This document shows positions 23,219-31,750 of a stretch of DNA of 64,000 bases, piece after piece. How positions within the stretch are numbered: position 1 is the first letter of the stretch; every line of letters starts with the position of its first letter. The position numbers and the translations under genes were made by a program. The notes under the pieces are model-generated. The model ran no database searches, was not told the DNA's origin, and saw only the letters and a list, made by a program, of their open reading frames with translations. Origin of the DNA: Culturomica sp. (GTDB lineage Bacteria; Bacteroidota; Bacteroidia; Bacteroidales; Marinifilaceae); the NCBI GenBank assembly GCA_031271755.1, contig JAISVB010000067.1, positions 1-64,000 on the forward strand. Direction: 5' to 3'.

Positions 23219-25789
23219 TTACCGCACATGCCGCGTTTTGATCCGGTCGGGAGCGACGGGGGCGAGGCACTCGATCTCGTAGGTTTTGCCGGGAAGGAGG
23301 TCGAGGAAGTTGTCGCCGAATGCGGAGGTTCCCGACTCTTCGGTGTAGAACATAACGTTGCAGGCCAATTGTTGAGCGGTGACTTGCAGCCACTGTTTCC
23401 CGTTGCGGTCGATGCTCCGGATGCGAATGCCGGGATTTTCCGGCAATCGCAGATTTTTGTGTTCGGTGAAGTACACGGTTTGTTCGTCCAACACGGTTTT
23501 TCCCTCCTGCATCCGGATGACGGCCACTGCCTCTTCGGCCGGTAACCCTTCCAACAATGCGTTGATCTCCCACGCCGTTATCTTTTCCGATACGTTAGCA
23601 GAGGCCCGGAACGAGCCTTCCCGGCTCCGGAGCACCCGGCCGGCGAAATCCCGGATCTCCACGCGGTAGGTGACAGGCAGGGTGCGCCGGTGGTCGTTGA
23701 CACTCCACAATTCCAATTGGTTCCCGGCGAAGCGGGGAACAAAGATAAAGGGTTTGCAGGCTTCCCGGACGGCGTACCAGGCGGCTTTCCGGTTTTGATA
23801 ACAGTCTATGACAGACCAACTGGCGGCCGGCCAGCAATCGTTCAGTTGCCACAGCAGGGAACCCATGCAGTACGGCATGTTCCGGCGGTGCGCCTGCATG
23901 GCCGTTTTCATGCCGCGGGCTTGCAGCACCTGCCCCATGTAAATGAACTGTTCAAAATCGTCCGGCACCTTGTAGTACCACCCCATGTACTCCCGGATAA
24001 GGCCGTTGCCGATGTAGCTGCGCTGGTGGTGCTTCATCACCTCCGATTCGATGCTGTAATCCTCCGGGAGGGTGAATTTCCGGATAGCGCCCATCTCCGG
24101 AAAGGATTGGAAACCGTATTCGGAGATAAACCGGCCGATGTTCTTTTCAAAATCCTCGAACCGGTGTTTTTCGAACCAGACGCCCCAGTAGTGGTTGTCG
24201 CCGCTCGTGGCCGGCCGGAGTTCGTGTGCGTCCACCTCCGGCCCGGACATGGGGGAGGAGGGCCAGTAGTCGTCCCCGTCGGTGTACCGGGATACCAGTT
24301 CCGGCAGCAGTTCGTGGGCCAGCGCTACGTAAGCATCGGAGATTTGTTGCTGTTCCGCTTCGCTGTACCGTTTTTTCCACCCCCAGCGCGCCCACGCCAC
24401 ATCCACTTCGTTGTTTCCGCACCACAGCGCCAGGGAGGGGTGGTTGCGCAGCCGGATGATGTTGTCGATGGCTTCTGCTTTCACGTTTTCTAAAAACTCC
24501 GGATTTCCGGGGTACATGGCGCAGGCGAATGCAAAATCCTGCCACACCAGGATGCCGTACCGGTCGCACAATTCGAAAAAGTAATCGTCTTCGTAAATGC
24601 CGCCGCCCCAAACCCGGATCATGTTCATGTGGGCTTCTGCAGCGCTTTGCACCATCTTTTCGTACCCCGCCCGGCCCATCCGCGGCAGGAATACGTCGCC
24701 CGGAATGGAGTTGGCTCCTTTGGCGAAGACGGGCGCTCCGTTCAGTTCAAAGCGGAAGGTTTCTCCCTTCCCCTCTTTTTCGCGCACCAATTTCAACGAG
24801 CGGATGCCGGTGGTTTGCCGGTACGAAGCAATGACCTCCCGGCCTCTCCGCAGGCGAATGTCGAACCGGTACAGGTGCGGCGCACCCAACCCGTTGCTCC
24901 ACCACAACCGGGGATTCCGGATGGAGAAGGGGAGATTGATCCGGTTGGTGCCGGCAGTGGCCGGGAATTTCGCGGTGGCCAACAGTTTGTTCTCCGACAG
25001 GAGGTCTACCTCCACCTCTCCCGCATTTTCGGTACGAAAACTTACCTCGGCTTCCAGCCGTGCTATTTGTTTGGTCACCTCCGGCTGGCGGATAAAAACA
25101 TCCTCTACCCGGGTGTCGTTCCAGGCTTCCAGGGTTATCGGGCGCCAGATACCGGACGGTACCAGCCGGGGTCCCCAATCCCAGCCGAAGTGGTAGGGCG
25201 CTTTCCGCATGTAGACGCTGACCCGCACTTTCCCCATGCCGCCGTATTGGCTGTAGTCGTTGTCCGCCGGGATGGCCAAGCCGTACGCTTCCAGTTGTTC
25301 GAGGCCTTTAGCGATGGGGGAGTAGAAGCGGACGTTCAAGGTGTTAACGCCCGGTTTAAGTTTTCCTTTGACGTCGATTTTCCAGGTGCGGAACATGTTG
25401 TCGGCGGAGGCGATCTTTTCACCGTTCAGAAAGACGTCCGCCCAGGTGTCGAGGCCATAAAATACCAACTGTTGCCGCTCGCACTCCGGGATCTCCCCTT
25501 CCGCGTAAAATTCGGTTTGGTACTCCCAGTTTATTTTGTCGATCCACTGTACCTCCTGTTCGTTCATCCGGTAGAAGGGGTCTTCAATGATCCCGTTGTC
25601 CAGCAGGTCGGTGTGCACGGTTCCCGGTACGGTGGCCGGCAGCCATTTGCCGATGTTGTATTGGCGGAACTGCCATCCGCTCTCAATTTTTTGTACGTGT
25701 ATCGAAGGAGCCTCTGCGGCGGTCGCAACGGAAAAAGCCGTACCCAGCCACGCAGAGAGGCTGAATATACAAAACAGTTGGTGTATCAT
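23219..25789 (-). CDS. Beta-mannosidase, glycoside hydrolase family 2
   Basis: An 856-residue secreted enzyme with a signal peptide (about residues 1-24). An N-terminal jelly-roll (GWQFRQYNIGKWLPATVPGTVHTDLL) is followed by Ig-like domains and a TIM barrel. The acid/base Glu is in LALWCGNNEVDVAW and the likely nucleophile Glu in FISEYGFQSFPE. FHFGWDWGPRLVPSGIWRP-like residues (about 198-215) are characteristic of beta-mannosidases within GH2. It would release mannose from the non-reducing ends of mannosides in the periplasm. No SusC/SusD pair is adjacent, so it is not part of a visible polysaccharide locus. Confidence 0.92.
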   Translation of the reverse strand: MIHQLFCIFSLSAWLGTAFSVATAAEAPSIHVQKIESGWQFRQYNIGKWLPATVPGTVHTDLLDNGIIEDPFYRMNEQEVQWIDKINWEYQTEFYAEGEIPECERQQLVFYGLDTWADVFLNGEKIASADNMFRTWKIDVKGKLKPGVNTLNVRFYSPIAKGLEQLEAYGLAIPADNDYSQYGGMGKVRVSVYMRKAPYHFGWDWGPRLVPSGIWRPITLEAWNDTRVEDVFIRQPEVTKQIARLEAEVSFRTENAGEVEVDLLSENKLLATAKFPATAGTNRINLPFSIRNPRLWWSNGLGAPHLYRFDIRLRRGREVIASYRQTTGIRSLKLVREKEGKGETFRFELNGAPVFAKGANSIPGDVFLPRMGRAGYEKMVQSAAEAHMNMIRVWGGGIYEDDYFFELCDRYGILVWQDFAFACAMYPGNPEFLENVKAEAIDNIIRLRNHPSLALWCGNNEVDVAWARWGWKKRYSEAEQQQISDAYVALAHELLPELVSRYTDGDDYWPSSPMSGPEVDAHELRPATSGDNHYWGVWFEKHRFEDFEKNIGRFISEYGFQSFPEMGAIRKFTLPEDYSIESEVMKHHQRSYIGNGLIREYMGWYYKVPDDFEQFIYMGQVLQARGMKTAMQAHRRNMPYCMGSLLWQLNDCWPAASWSVIDCYQNRKAAWYAVREACKPFIFVPRFAGNQLELWSVNDHRRTLPVTYRVEIRDFAGRVLRSREGSFRASANVSEKITAWEINALLEGLPAEEAVAVIRMQEGKTVLDEQTVYFTEHKNLRLPENPGIRIRSIDRNGKQWLQVTAQQLACNVMFYTEESGTSAFGDNFLDLLPGKTYEIECLAPVAPDRIKTRHVR

Positions 25790-25851
25790 GACATTTTGTG
25801 TAAAGAAATCGTTCTAAAATCCCCTGCAAGGTAAGAAAAAAAACAAAATCC

Positions 25852-26064
25852 GACATGCTTTAGAGGCATGTCTGTTATTCATGAGCAAAACTCATTGAAA
25901 AACTACAATATTTTCGACAAAAATAACTAAAATTTTAAAATTCAGCCCATTTATGAGTTTTTTTTACAAGGCCAAGAGTATGTGCACCAAAAACACCGTC
26001 CGAAGCCAGGGCGGAACAAAGCGAAAAAAATTTCGAGCGATTCTTCTGCATACATGCCTCTAAA
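25852..26064. repeat. 13-bp inverted repeats flanking an A+T-rich intergenic region
   Basis: TTTAGAGGCATGT (25859-25871) and its exact reverse complement ACATGCCTCTAAA (26052-26064) are separated by 180 bases. The left arm is also part of a short palindrome (GACATGC at 25852-25858, GCATGTC at 25866-25872). The region is the 301-base gap between the divergent beta-mannosidase and lipoprotein genes. It contains TATTTTCG on the plus strand near 25909 and TATTTTTG on the minus strand (25918-25925), both resembling -7 boxes. No gene is supported here. Confidence 0.6.
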
Positions 26065-26090
26065 ACAAGTATTTTTTAAACCAATTTCAC

Positions 26091-27467
26091 ATGAAACAAT
26101 TTTTCACGACCACACTGTTGTGTATCTCCGCATTTTTTGCGATGACACTTACTTCCTGTTCATCTTCGGATAACGATGGCCCTGTAAACCATACGGTTAC
26201 CTTTCACTCAAATGGAGGCTCGGCTGTCGAAGCTCAAACCGTAGAAGACGGCGGCTATGCCACCGAACCGCTTTCTCCCTCCAAATCGGGCAGTGCATTC
26301 GACGGTTGGTACACCGACAACACCGATTTTCTGCAGGCATTCGATTTCGGCACCCCGATAACGGCTGCTACCGATCTTTACGCCAAGTGGAGCGCCATTA
26401 CCCTGGCCGCGTTGCAGGCGCTGGTGGTTGAAGCGCAGGCGATCAACCTCGACAACTACACAAGCGCATCGCAAGAGGGATTTGAAAGCGCTCTGCAGGC
26501 AGCCATATTAGTGCTTGAAGCGGACGCTCCCGCGCAGGCGCAAATTACCACAGCTTACAACGCACTGGCGACTGCCCTGAGTGCGTTGGTGCCGGTTCCC
26601 CACAGGCCGGTTGCTTCCGTTGCCTTTTATCCCGCTCCAATAGAGGATGTCATTAAGCTTACTCCCGGCACTCCCTTTAACCTATACGCCTATGCGTTAG
26701 ACGCCGACGGTGAACATGCTACCAACAGCGCTGTCATCTTTGAGATCAGTCTGCCCGCCTGGATGAAAGACACCACTGTTTCCGCCAACAGCTTCCAAGG
26801 TTCCATCAGCGAAACGGCTCCCGCCAATGCCACGGTTGTGCTGAAGGCCAAATCAGCGGAAACCCCTTCCAAATTCACCACAGTAACCATACAGGTGGTT
26901 ACTGCCGAGGCGCTGAAAGCGCAGTTTATAGCAGTTGTTGATGCTTTGCCTGCCCCTGCCGGCATCACTTACGAACACGGCACTTCCCTGGAGGCGGCCT
27001 TGAACCTGTACAATATGCTCTCGTACGATGAACGCGCGGAAAGCAATGTCGCTGCCGCCTATTCCAAATTGCAGGCATGTTTCATGGCCTTGGAAGATCT
27101 GCCGCTAAGATTTAAATACACCTTTTCCGGCAATATTGCCACCGTCACCCCCATGAAGTACGATGGAACCCTCGATGAGGACGAGAGTATTACCATGACG
27201 TATGAGAAGAACGGCAATTTCCCCTGCGGCACCTATACCATAAATAGTTGGGAGGAGTGGGACAATAATGAGTATGCGCAGCAGAGATTGGTGTTAAACA
27301 ACGGCGGAACCGTTGAAATGTTTATAAGATTCTCTACAAACGCGCAAGGTACCAATCCTTCCCAATGGCAAGCCGGCGGCATCGGTACCTACACCAATCA
27401 GGGTACGCAGAGCGCTGCCGGAGGTATCCTCACGCTGGACTTTGATGACAACAGCGGCAACGGATAA
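26091..27467 (+). CDS. Lipoprotein with Listeria-Bacteroides repeat and FIVAR-like domain
   Basis: A 458-residue protein with a lipoprotein signal (lipobox LTSC near residue 22) followed by a low-complexity SSSDNDG linker. Residues about 32-100 form an InlB B-type (Listeria-Bacteroides) repeat with HTVTFHSNGGSAVEAQTVEDG, FDGWYTDN and ending TDLYAKW. Residues about 102-165 form a helical FIVAR-like module, with a second similar helical module near 272-340. The C-terminal 110 residues are unassigned. It is likely anchored to the outer membrane and exposed. Adhesion or surface binding is a guess. It pairs with the following barrel gene. Confidence 0.75.
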   Translation: MKQFFTTTLLCISAFFAMTLTSCSSSDNDGPVNHTVTFHSNGGSAVEAQTVEDGGYATEPLSPSKSGSAFDGWYTDNTDFLQAFDFGTPITAATDLYAKWSAITLAALQALVVEAQAINLDNYTSASQEGFESALQAAILVLEADAPAQAQITTAYNALATALSALVPVPHRPVASVAFYPAPIEDVIKLTPGTPFNLYAYALDADGEHATNSAVIFEISLPAWMKDTTVSANSFQGSISETAPANATVVLKAKSAETPSKFTTVTIQVVTAEALKAQFIAVVDALPAPAGITYEHGTSLEAALNLYNMLSYDERAESNVAAAYSKLQACFMALEDLPLRFKYTFSGNIATVTPMKYDGTLDEDESITMTYEKNGNFPCGTYTINSWEEWDNNEYAQQRLVLNNGGTVEMFIRFSTNAQGTNPSQWQAGGIGTYTNQGTQSAAGGILTLDFDDNSGNG

Positions 27468-27479
27468 ATGAACAATTAT

Positions 27480-27532
27480 GCCTGAACCGCATGTCTGAAT
27501 TAAGGACACATTACAAGGTTTGTGGTTCAGGC
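27480..27532 (+). other. Inverted repeat between the lipoprotein and barrel genes
   Basis: GCCTGAACCGCA (27480-27491) pairs with TGTGGTTCAGGC (27521-27532) over 12 positions with one G-U pair and a 29-base loop. It is not followed by a T-run, so it is not a standard terminator. It could be an mRNA hairpin that sets the relative expression of the two genes. Confidence 0.4.
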
Positions 27533-27560
27533 CGGTATAAACAATAAAATCTGAATGATC

Positions 27561-28220
27561 ATGAAAAAAATTCTATTGATTGCAGTGATGGCTGCCATAG
27601 CGTGCGGAACATATGCACAGAAAGTTACATGGGGCGTACGCGGCGGGCTAAACCTTCCCAAGGTCGCTTTTGACACCGAAGGCGAAGCGCCGGATTACAA
27701 GGCTAAAACGGGCTTTCACCTGGGCGTGGTGGCCGATTTGGAAATAACCGGATCGTTTTACCTCCAACCGGGGCTTTACCTTACCACCAAAGGGGCTCAA
27801 CTGGAAGAATCAGAAGGTCAGGCCAGCTATGAACAAAAGGTCAACCTGAGTTATTTGCAGGTGCCTGTTCTGGCTTCTTATCGCTTTGATTTGGGCGACG
27901 ACCTCAAACTACACCTGAATGCAGGGCCATACTTAGCCTATGGCGTCGGCGGTAAAATAAAAGAGGAGACCAAATGGCAAGGAGGAAGCGAAGAGAATAA
28001 GTACGATGCTTTCGGAACCTCCGGCGAAGATACGGAAAAAGGGGGCTTGAAAAGGTTTGATGCCGGGCTCTCTTTGGGCGCCGGAGTCAGTATCGGCAAA
28101 ATTTACGCCGGTCTGAATTACGATTTGGGTTTGTCCAACCTGGCCGAAGAAAAAGAGTGGGGAAACGAGACCAAGATCAAAAACCGGAGTTTCAACATCA
28201 GCGTTGGGTACAATTTCTGA
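27561..28220 (+). CDS. Porin-family outer-membrane beta-barrel protein
   Basis: A 219-residue protein with signal peptide MKKILLIAVMAAIACGTYAQ and the PorT/OMP-beta-barrel start KVTWGVRGGLNLPKVAF. Alternating strands end with SFNISVGYNF, the closing aromatic residue typical of outer-membrane barrels. An ATG two codons upstream (27555) is possible, but MKK is the better start. The role is unknown. It lies 93 bases downstream of a lipoprotein gene and is closed by a strong terminator, so the two may form a unit. Confidence 0.82.
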   Translation: MKKILLIAVMAAIACGTYAQKVTWGVRGGLNLPKVAFDTEGEAPDYKAKTGFHLGVVADLEITGSFYLQPGLYLTTKGAQLEESEGQASYEQKVNLSYLQVPVLASYRFDLGDDLKLHLNAGPYLAYGVGGKIKEETKWQGGSEENKYDAFGTSGEDTEKGGLKRFDAGLSLGAGVSIGKIYAGLNYDLGLSNLAEEKEWGNETKIKNRSFNISVGYNF

Positions 28221-28314
28221 TAAATACTAAAAAGATCCGGAGCAACAGTCAACAGTCGCTACTTTGCGCCCTGTGTCCGCGCGGAGCAGCCACGCTTCCG
28301 GAAATCTATGCATC

Positions 28315-28350
28315 ACAGAGTCCCGGCCTTTTGCTGGGACTCTGTTTTTT
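28315..28350 (+). terminator. Rho-independent terminator after the barrel gene
   Basis: A perfect 10-bp stem (ACAGAGTCCC at 28315-28324, GGGACTCTGT at 28336-28345) with an 11-base loop is followed by six T residues. Confidence 0.85.
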
Positions 28351-28419
28351 ACTGCTTCTGTTTCTCTTTTACTTTTCATAGTTTTGGCAATAGAATGTAA
28401 ATTTTAAATTGTTAGGGCT

Positions 28420-29424
28420 GTGTTAAACGTAAAATTGAAGGATGACTTTGTATCCGATATCAGAAACATCATTATTTCGTCGCGCAGTGCCGCGATACGG
28501 AGTGTGGATTTTGAGCGCGTGCGTATGTACTGGAAACTCGGAGAGCGGATTGTGGTTGAAGAGCAACAAGGGAAAGAGCGGGCAGAGTATGCCACATATC
28601 TGCTACAACATCTTGCGGTCAGTATCAAGGCTGAGTTTGGCAATGGATTTTCGGTGCGTACCTTGGAACAGTGCAGACAATTTTATCGAACCTATCCAAT
28701 TACGAACGCGCTGCGTTCGCAATTCAACTGGTACCAGTATCGTCTTCTTTTACAGATAGATGATAAAGATAAACGAGAATATTACGAATATGAAACGTTA
28801 AATAATAATTGGACGGGGCGAGAGTTGGAACGGCAGATAAATTCAGAGCTTTATGAACGCTTGTTGTTGAGTAACGACAAAAAAGCAGTACTTGAGGTGG
28901 CCCGTCGGGAACGTCTCCCCGAATCGCCAGCAGAGATCATCAAAGATCCGATGGTATTGGATTTTCTTGGACTGAAACGGGACGCTGCTTATTATGAAAA
29001 GAATTTAGAAACTGCATTAATTGATCATTTGCAGGCATTTTTATTGGAACTTGGAAACGGTTTTTCCTTTGTTTCCAGGCAGAAGCGGATACTCTTGGAA
29101 GACGATGAGTTTTTTGTTGATCTTGTATTTTATAACAGATTGCTGCGCTGTTTTGTGATTATCGAACTCAAAACGCACAAAATCACTCAGGAAGATATTG
29201 GCCGTCTGCAAATGTATGTAAATTATTATGACCGTAACGAGAAGATTTCTGATGAAAATCCTACTATTGGCATTCTGCTTTGTACAGAAAAGAACAATAC
29301 ATTGGTAAAGTATACCCTACCAGAAAATAACAATACTATTCTGGCGAGCAAATACCAACTCTATTTGCCTACAGAGCAGCAACTCACGGAGCAGTTAAGG
29401 GTGCAGTGGAGGAAATTACAGTGA
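28420..29424 (+). CDS. PDDEXK nuclease domain protein, YhcG/DUF1016 family
   Basis: A 334-residue protein. The N-terminal DUF1016 helical part (about residues 10-160; YWKLGERIVVEEQQGKERAEY, LEQCRQFYRTYP) is followed by a C-terminal PD-(D/E)xK-like nuclease fold. Its core is DDEFFVDLVFYNRLLRCFVIIELKTHK, with the Asp and the E-L-K catalytic pattern. YhcG-type proteins are found on mobile and defence islands, and their physiological role is not settled. The start is GTG at 28420, since no ATG is available ahead of the conserved part. The gene is A+T-rich compared with its neighbours and stands alone behind a terminator. Its stop overlaps the convergent DUF4922 gene by 9 bases. Confidence 0.85.
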   Translation: MLNVKLKDDFVSDIRNIIISSRSAAIRSVDFERVRMYWKLGERIVVEEQQGKERAEYATYLLQHLAVSIKAEFGNGFSVRTLEQCRQFYRTYPITNALRSQFNWYQYRLLLQIDDKDKREYYEYETLNNNWTGRELERQINSELYERLLLSNDKKAVLEVARRERLPESPAEIIKDPMVLDFLGLKRDAAYYEKNLETALIDHLQAFLLELGNGFSFVSRQKRILLEDDEFFVDLVFYNRLLRCFVIIELKTHKITQEDIGRLQMYVNYYDRNEKISDENPTIGILLCTEKNNTLVKYTLPENNNTILASKYQLYLPTEQQLTEQLRVQWRKLQ

Positions 29425-30336
29425 CATTTCGGAGCACAGCCCCTCCCACTCCTGGTCGCCGACAGTGAGTTGGGCGAACAGTTCGGAGAGCAATGCCAGG
29501 TCTAACCGCTCGAAATCCTCCCGCCGGGGGGTCACCAGCAGCCCTCCGAAGTCAACGCTGCCGGGACTGAACAGGATCTGTTCCGCCCCCTCTGCGTAAA
29601 ACTGCCGCGGGCGGAGCTGTTTCCGGGGAAAGACGGCTGCTGTCCAATATCCGTTCCGCCTCCACACGATGAGGTTCAGCATGGGTTCCGGATCGGACGG
29701 AATGAAGCGGCCGAGCGTTTCCAACAGGGAATCAAACAGGGAAACCAACCACGTTTTCTCCCCGGAATGCAGGAAAAGCACCTTCCGGAGGTAGTCCGGC
29801 AAGGTGCCGATCCGTCCGTGCCGGTCGTCGGCCAGCGTTTGCATGCGGTCGGCCTCTTCCTCCACCGGTAACACCCCTCCGGGAGCCAACTGGAAATGAA
29901 AGTGGTCGGGAGCCGAAGCGCCGCTGTTGGGGCCGTTGTAAAAAACCGTGCAGGCGGGGTATTTGGCGGCAATGTCCAGCATATCCCCGAACCGGCCGGC
30001 AATGCGCTGCGGTTGGTGCGTAGCGGTCGGTACCGTGAAGTGCCGTTCAAAAATGGGATAAGGGTTGACATAGATGCGGTACTCCGGGCTGTATACGATC
30101 CCCCTTTGCCCCTCCGGCAGGTTGGCCGGGCAGAGGAAACAGGGGCGGGCGGCAATGATGGCCGGGTCGGTGGGGGCCGCCGTGGAGCGGATCCGTTCCG
30201 GGTTGAATTGCAACACGAACCGTCCGCCGGGAAAGGTGACGGTTTTATAAGCGACAGCCGAAACTCCCCGATAGTGGCGGGCGGCTAAGGGAAACGTTTG
30301 GAGTTGTTCCCGGAATAAGCGTTCAATGTCCTGCAT
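29416..30336 (-). CDS. DUF4922 family protein with HIT-like nucleotidyltransferase fold
   Basis: A 306-residue cytoplasmic protein of a family common in Bacteroidales. CFLCPANLPEGQRG and the SAPDHFHFQLAPGG block (about residues 138-151), with its HxHxQ pattern, indicate the HIT/GalT-like superfamily, in which the central His carries the nucleotide. Relatives include sugar-nucleotide phosphorylases, but the substrate here is unknown. It is downstream of recX and prmC on the same strand, 12 bases after recX, and probably co-transcribed with them. Confidence 0.75.
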   Translation of the reverse strand: MQDIERLFREQLQTFPLAARHYRGVSAVAYKTVTFPGGRFVLQFNPERIRSTAAPTDPAIIAARPCFLCPANLPEGQRGIVYSPEYRIYVNPYPIFERHFTVPTATHQPQRIAGRFGDMLDIAAKYPACTVFYNGPNSGASAPDHFHFQLAPGGVLPVEEEADRMQTLADDRHGRIGTLPDYLRKVLFLHSGEKTWLVSLFDSLLETLGRFIPSDPEPMLNLIVWRRNGYWTAAVFPRKQLRPRQFYAEGAEQILFSPGSVDFGGLLVTPRREDFERLDLALLSELFAQLTVGDQEWEGLCSEMSL

Positions 30337-30348
30337 GGGAATGGGTAT

Positions 30349-30828
30349 TTAGGTGTCTGCAAGTTTCCGGAGGCAACGGCGGATGGTGTCGTAATCGAAA
30401 CCGCGGGAGAGTGCGAACCGGATCAACCGGGCTTGTATGCCGGGAGAGTTTAAAGGATTGTCCGGGTTCCGCAGGCTTTCCCGCTTTTTTTTCAGCAGGT
30501 AGATACACGTGTCGTCGTACGCTTCTTCGACCAATCCGGACAAAGCTTCCCGGATCGCCTCTTCCGGCACCTCCCGCTGCCGCAACGCCTGTGCGATTTT
30601 CTGCTTTCCCCATTTGCCGAACCGGAATTTGTCGCAAGCAAAAGCATTGGCAAAACGGGTGTGGTTCAGGAAGTTGTTCCGGAAAAGCCAGTCGAGGATC
30701 TGTTCCGTTTCCCGGCCGTCGACGCCCCATTTCTCCAACTTGGTACGAATATCTTTGGCGCAGCACTCTTTTTTGCTGCACGCGGCGGCGGCAAGGGCTT
30801 GTGCCTTTTTTGGATCTTTAGCTTCCAT
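30349..30828 (-). CDS. recX: Regulatory protein RecX
   Basis: A 159-residue helical protein that modulates RecA filaments. It shows the three-helix repeats of the family: CAKDIRTKLEKWGVD, ILDWLFRNNFLNHTRFANAFACDKF and KIAQALRQREVPEEAI. The ATG at 30828 gives the usual length and lies within the last codons of prmC (11-base overlap), a coupled arrangement. The longer open frame upstream runs inside prmC and is not used. recA is not in the window. Confidence 0.88.
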   Translation of the reverse strand: MEAKDPKKAQALAAAACSKKECCAKDIRTKLEKWGVDGRETEQILDWLFRNNFLNHTRFANAFACDKFRFGKWGKQKIAQALRQREVPEEAIREALSGLVEEAYDDTCIYLLKKKRESLRNPDNPLNSPGIQARLIRFALSRGFDYDTIRRCLRKLADT

Positions 30829-31687
30829 ACGGGAGATCGGTTTGTTCGGCCCGGATAAACCGGGGTTTTCCAAAAAGGTCTTTGCGCCCGGTAACAGCCG
30901 CATAACCGGCCTCTTGCAGCAGACGGACGGTTTCCGCTTCCAGCGCTTCGTTGATCTCCACAAACAGCAACCCTCCCGGAGTAAGGCGGGTGCGCCCGAA
31001 CCGGGCAATGGCCCGGTAAAACAACAACGGGTCGCTATCGGGAACGAAAAGCGCCTGTTCCGGTTCGTACGCCACGACCCTCCGGGCCATTTGCGCCTTT
31101 TCGAACTCCCGCACGTAAGGAGGATTGCTGATGATCAGGTCGTACGGACCGTCCCATCCGGCAGCACCCGCCAGAATGTCCCCCGCTCCGAAAAAAACCT
31201 CCGCTTTGTTCCGGGCGGCGTTCTCTTTTGCCACGGCCAGGGCTTCGGGCGAAATATCCATGCCGCACACCGAAGCGCCCGGCGTCCGTTTGGCGATGGC
31301 GACGGCGATGCAGCCGCTGCCTGTCCCGATGTCTAAGATGCGCATACCGGGACGTACCGACTCCCCGGCCCACCGCACCAACTCCTCGGTCTCCGGACGG
31401 GGGATCAGGGTCGATTCGTCGACGCGAAACCGCAACCCCGCAAATTCCGTCTCCCCGATGATGTATTGCACCGGCCTCCCCTGTTTCAACTCCTCCACGA
31501 CGGCGTAAAATTTATTTACGAAGCTTTCCGGCAAACAGGTGTATTTTTTGAGATGTATCTCTATATTTGTGTATTGGAAAATGTCGGAGAAGATCAACCG
31601 GCAAATGCTGCGTACCTCTTCTTCGGGATATGTATCCTTTAATTCGTTTATTGCGTATTGGGTAGTGGTGAAAATGGAACTGTTCAT
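30818..31687 (-). CDS. prmC: Peptide chain release factor N5-glutamine methyltransferase
   Basis: A 289-residue SAM-dependent enzyme that methylates the Gln of the GGQ motif of release factors. RILDIGTGSGCIAVAIAKRTPG (SAM binding, about residues 117-138) and the substrate motif ISNPPYVREFE (about residues 185-195) are intact. The N-terminal helical domain matches the family. It is the first gene of a prmC-recX-DUF4922 unit. A TATTTTCG box lies on the minus strand at 31692-31699, very close to the start, so the real promoter is uncertain. Confidence 0.93.
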   Translation of the reverse strand: MNSSIFTTTQYAINELKDTYPEEEVRSICRLIFSDIFQYTNIEIHLKKYTCLPESFVNKFYAVVEELKQGRPVQYIIGETEFAGLRFRVDESTLIPRPETEELVRWAGESVRPGMRILDIGTGSGCIAVAIAKRTPGASVCGMDISPEALAVAKENAARNKAEVFFGAGDILAGAAGWDGPYDLIISNPPYVREFEKAQMARRVVAYEPEQALFVPDSDPLLFYRAIARFGRTRLTPGGLLFVEINEALEAETVRLLQEAGYAAVTGRKDLFGKPRFIRAEQTDLPYGS

Positions 31688-31750
31688 AGGGCGAAAATAG
31701 TGAAAGTTTGTTGAGACACATGCTGTTTTAAAAGAAAAAAACGCGGATTC

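Noticed and set aside
25982-26173. A 63-codon open frame upstream of and overlapping the lipoprotein gene
   Set aside because: It starts inside an A+T-rich promoter region, overlaps the signal peptide coding part of the lipoprotein in another frame and shows no family features.
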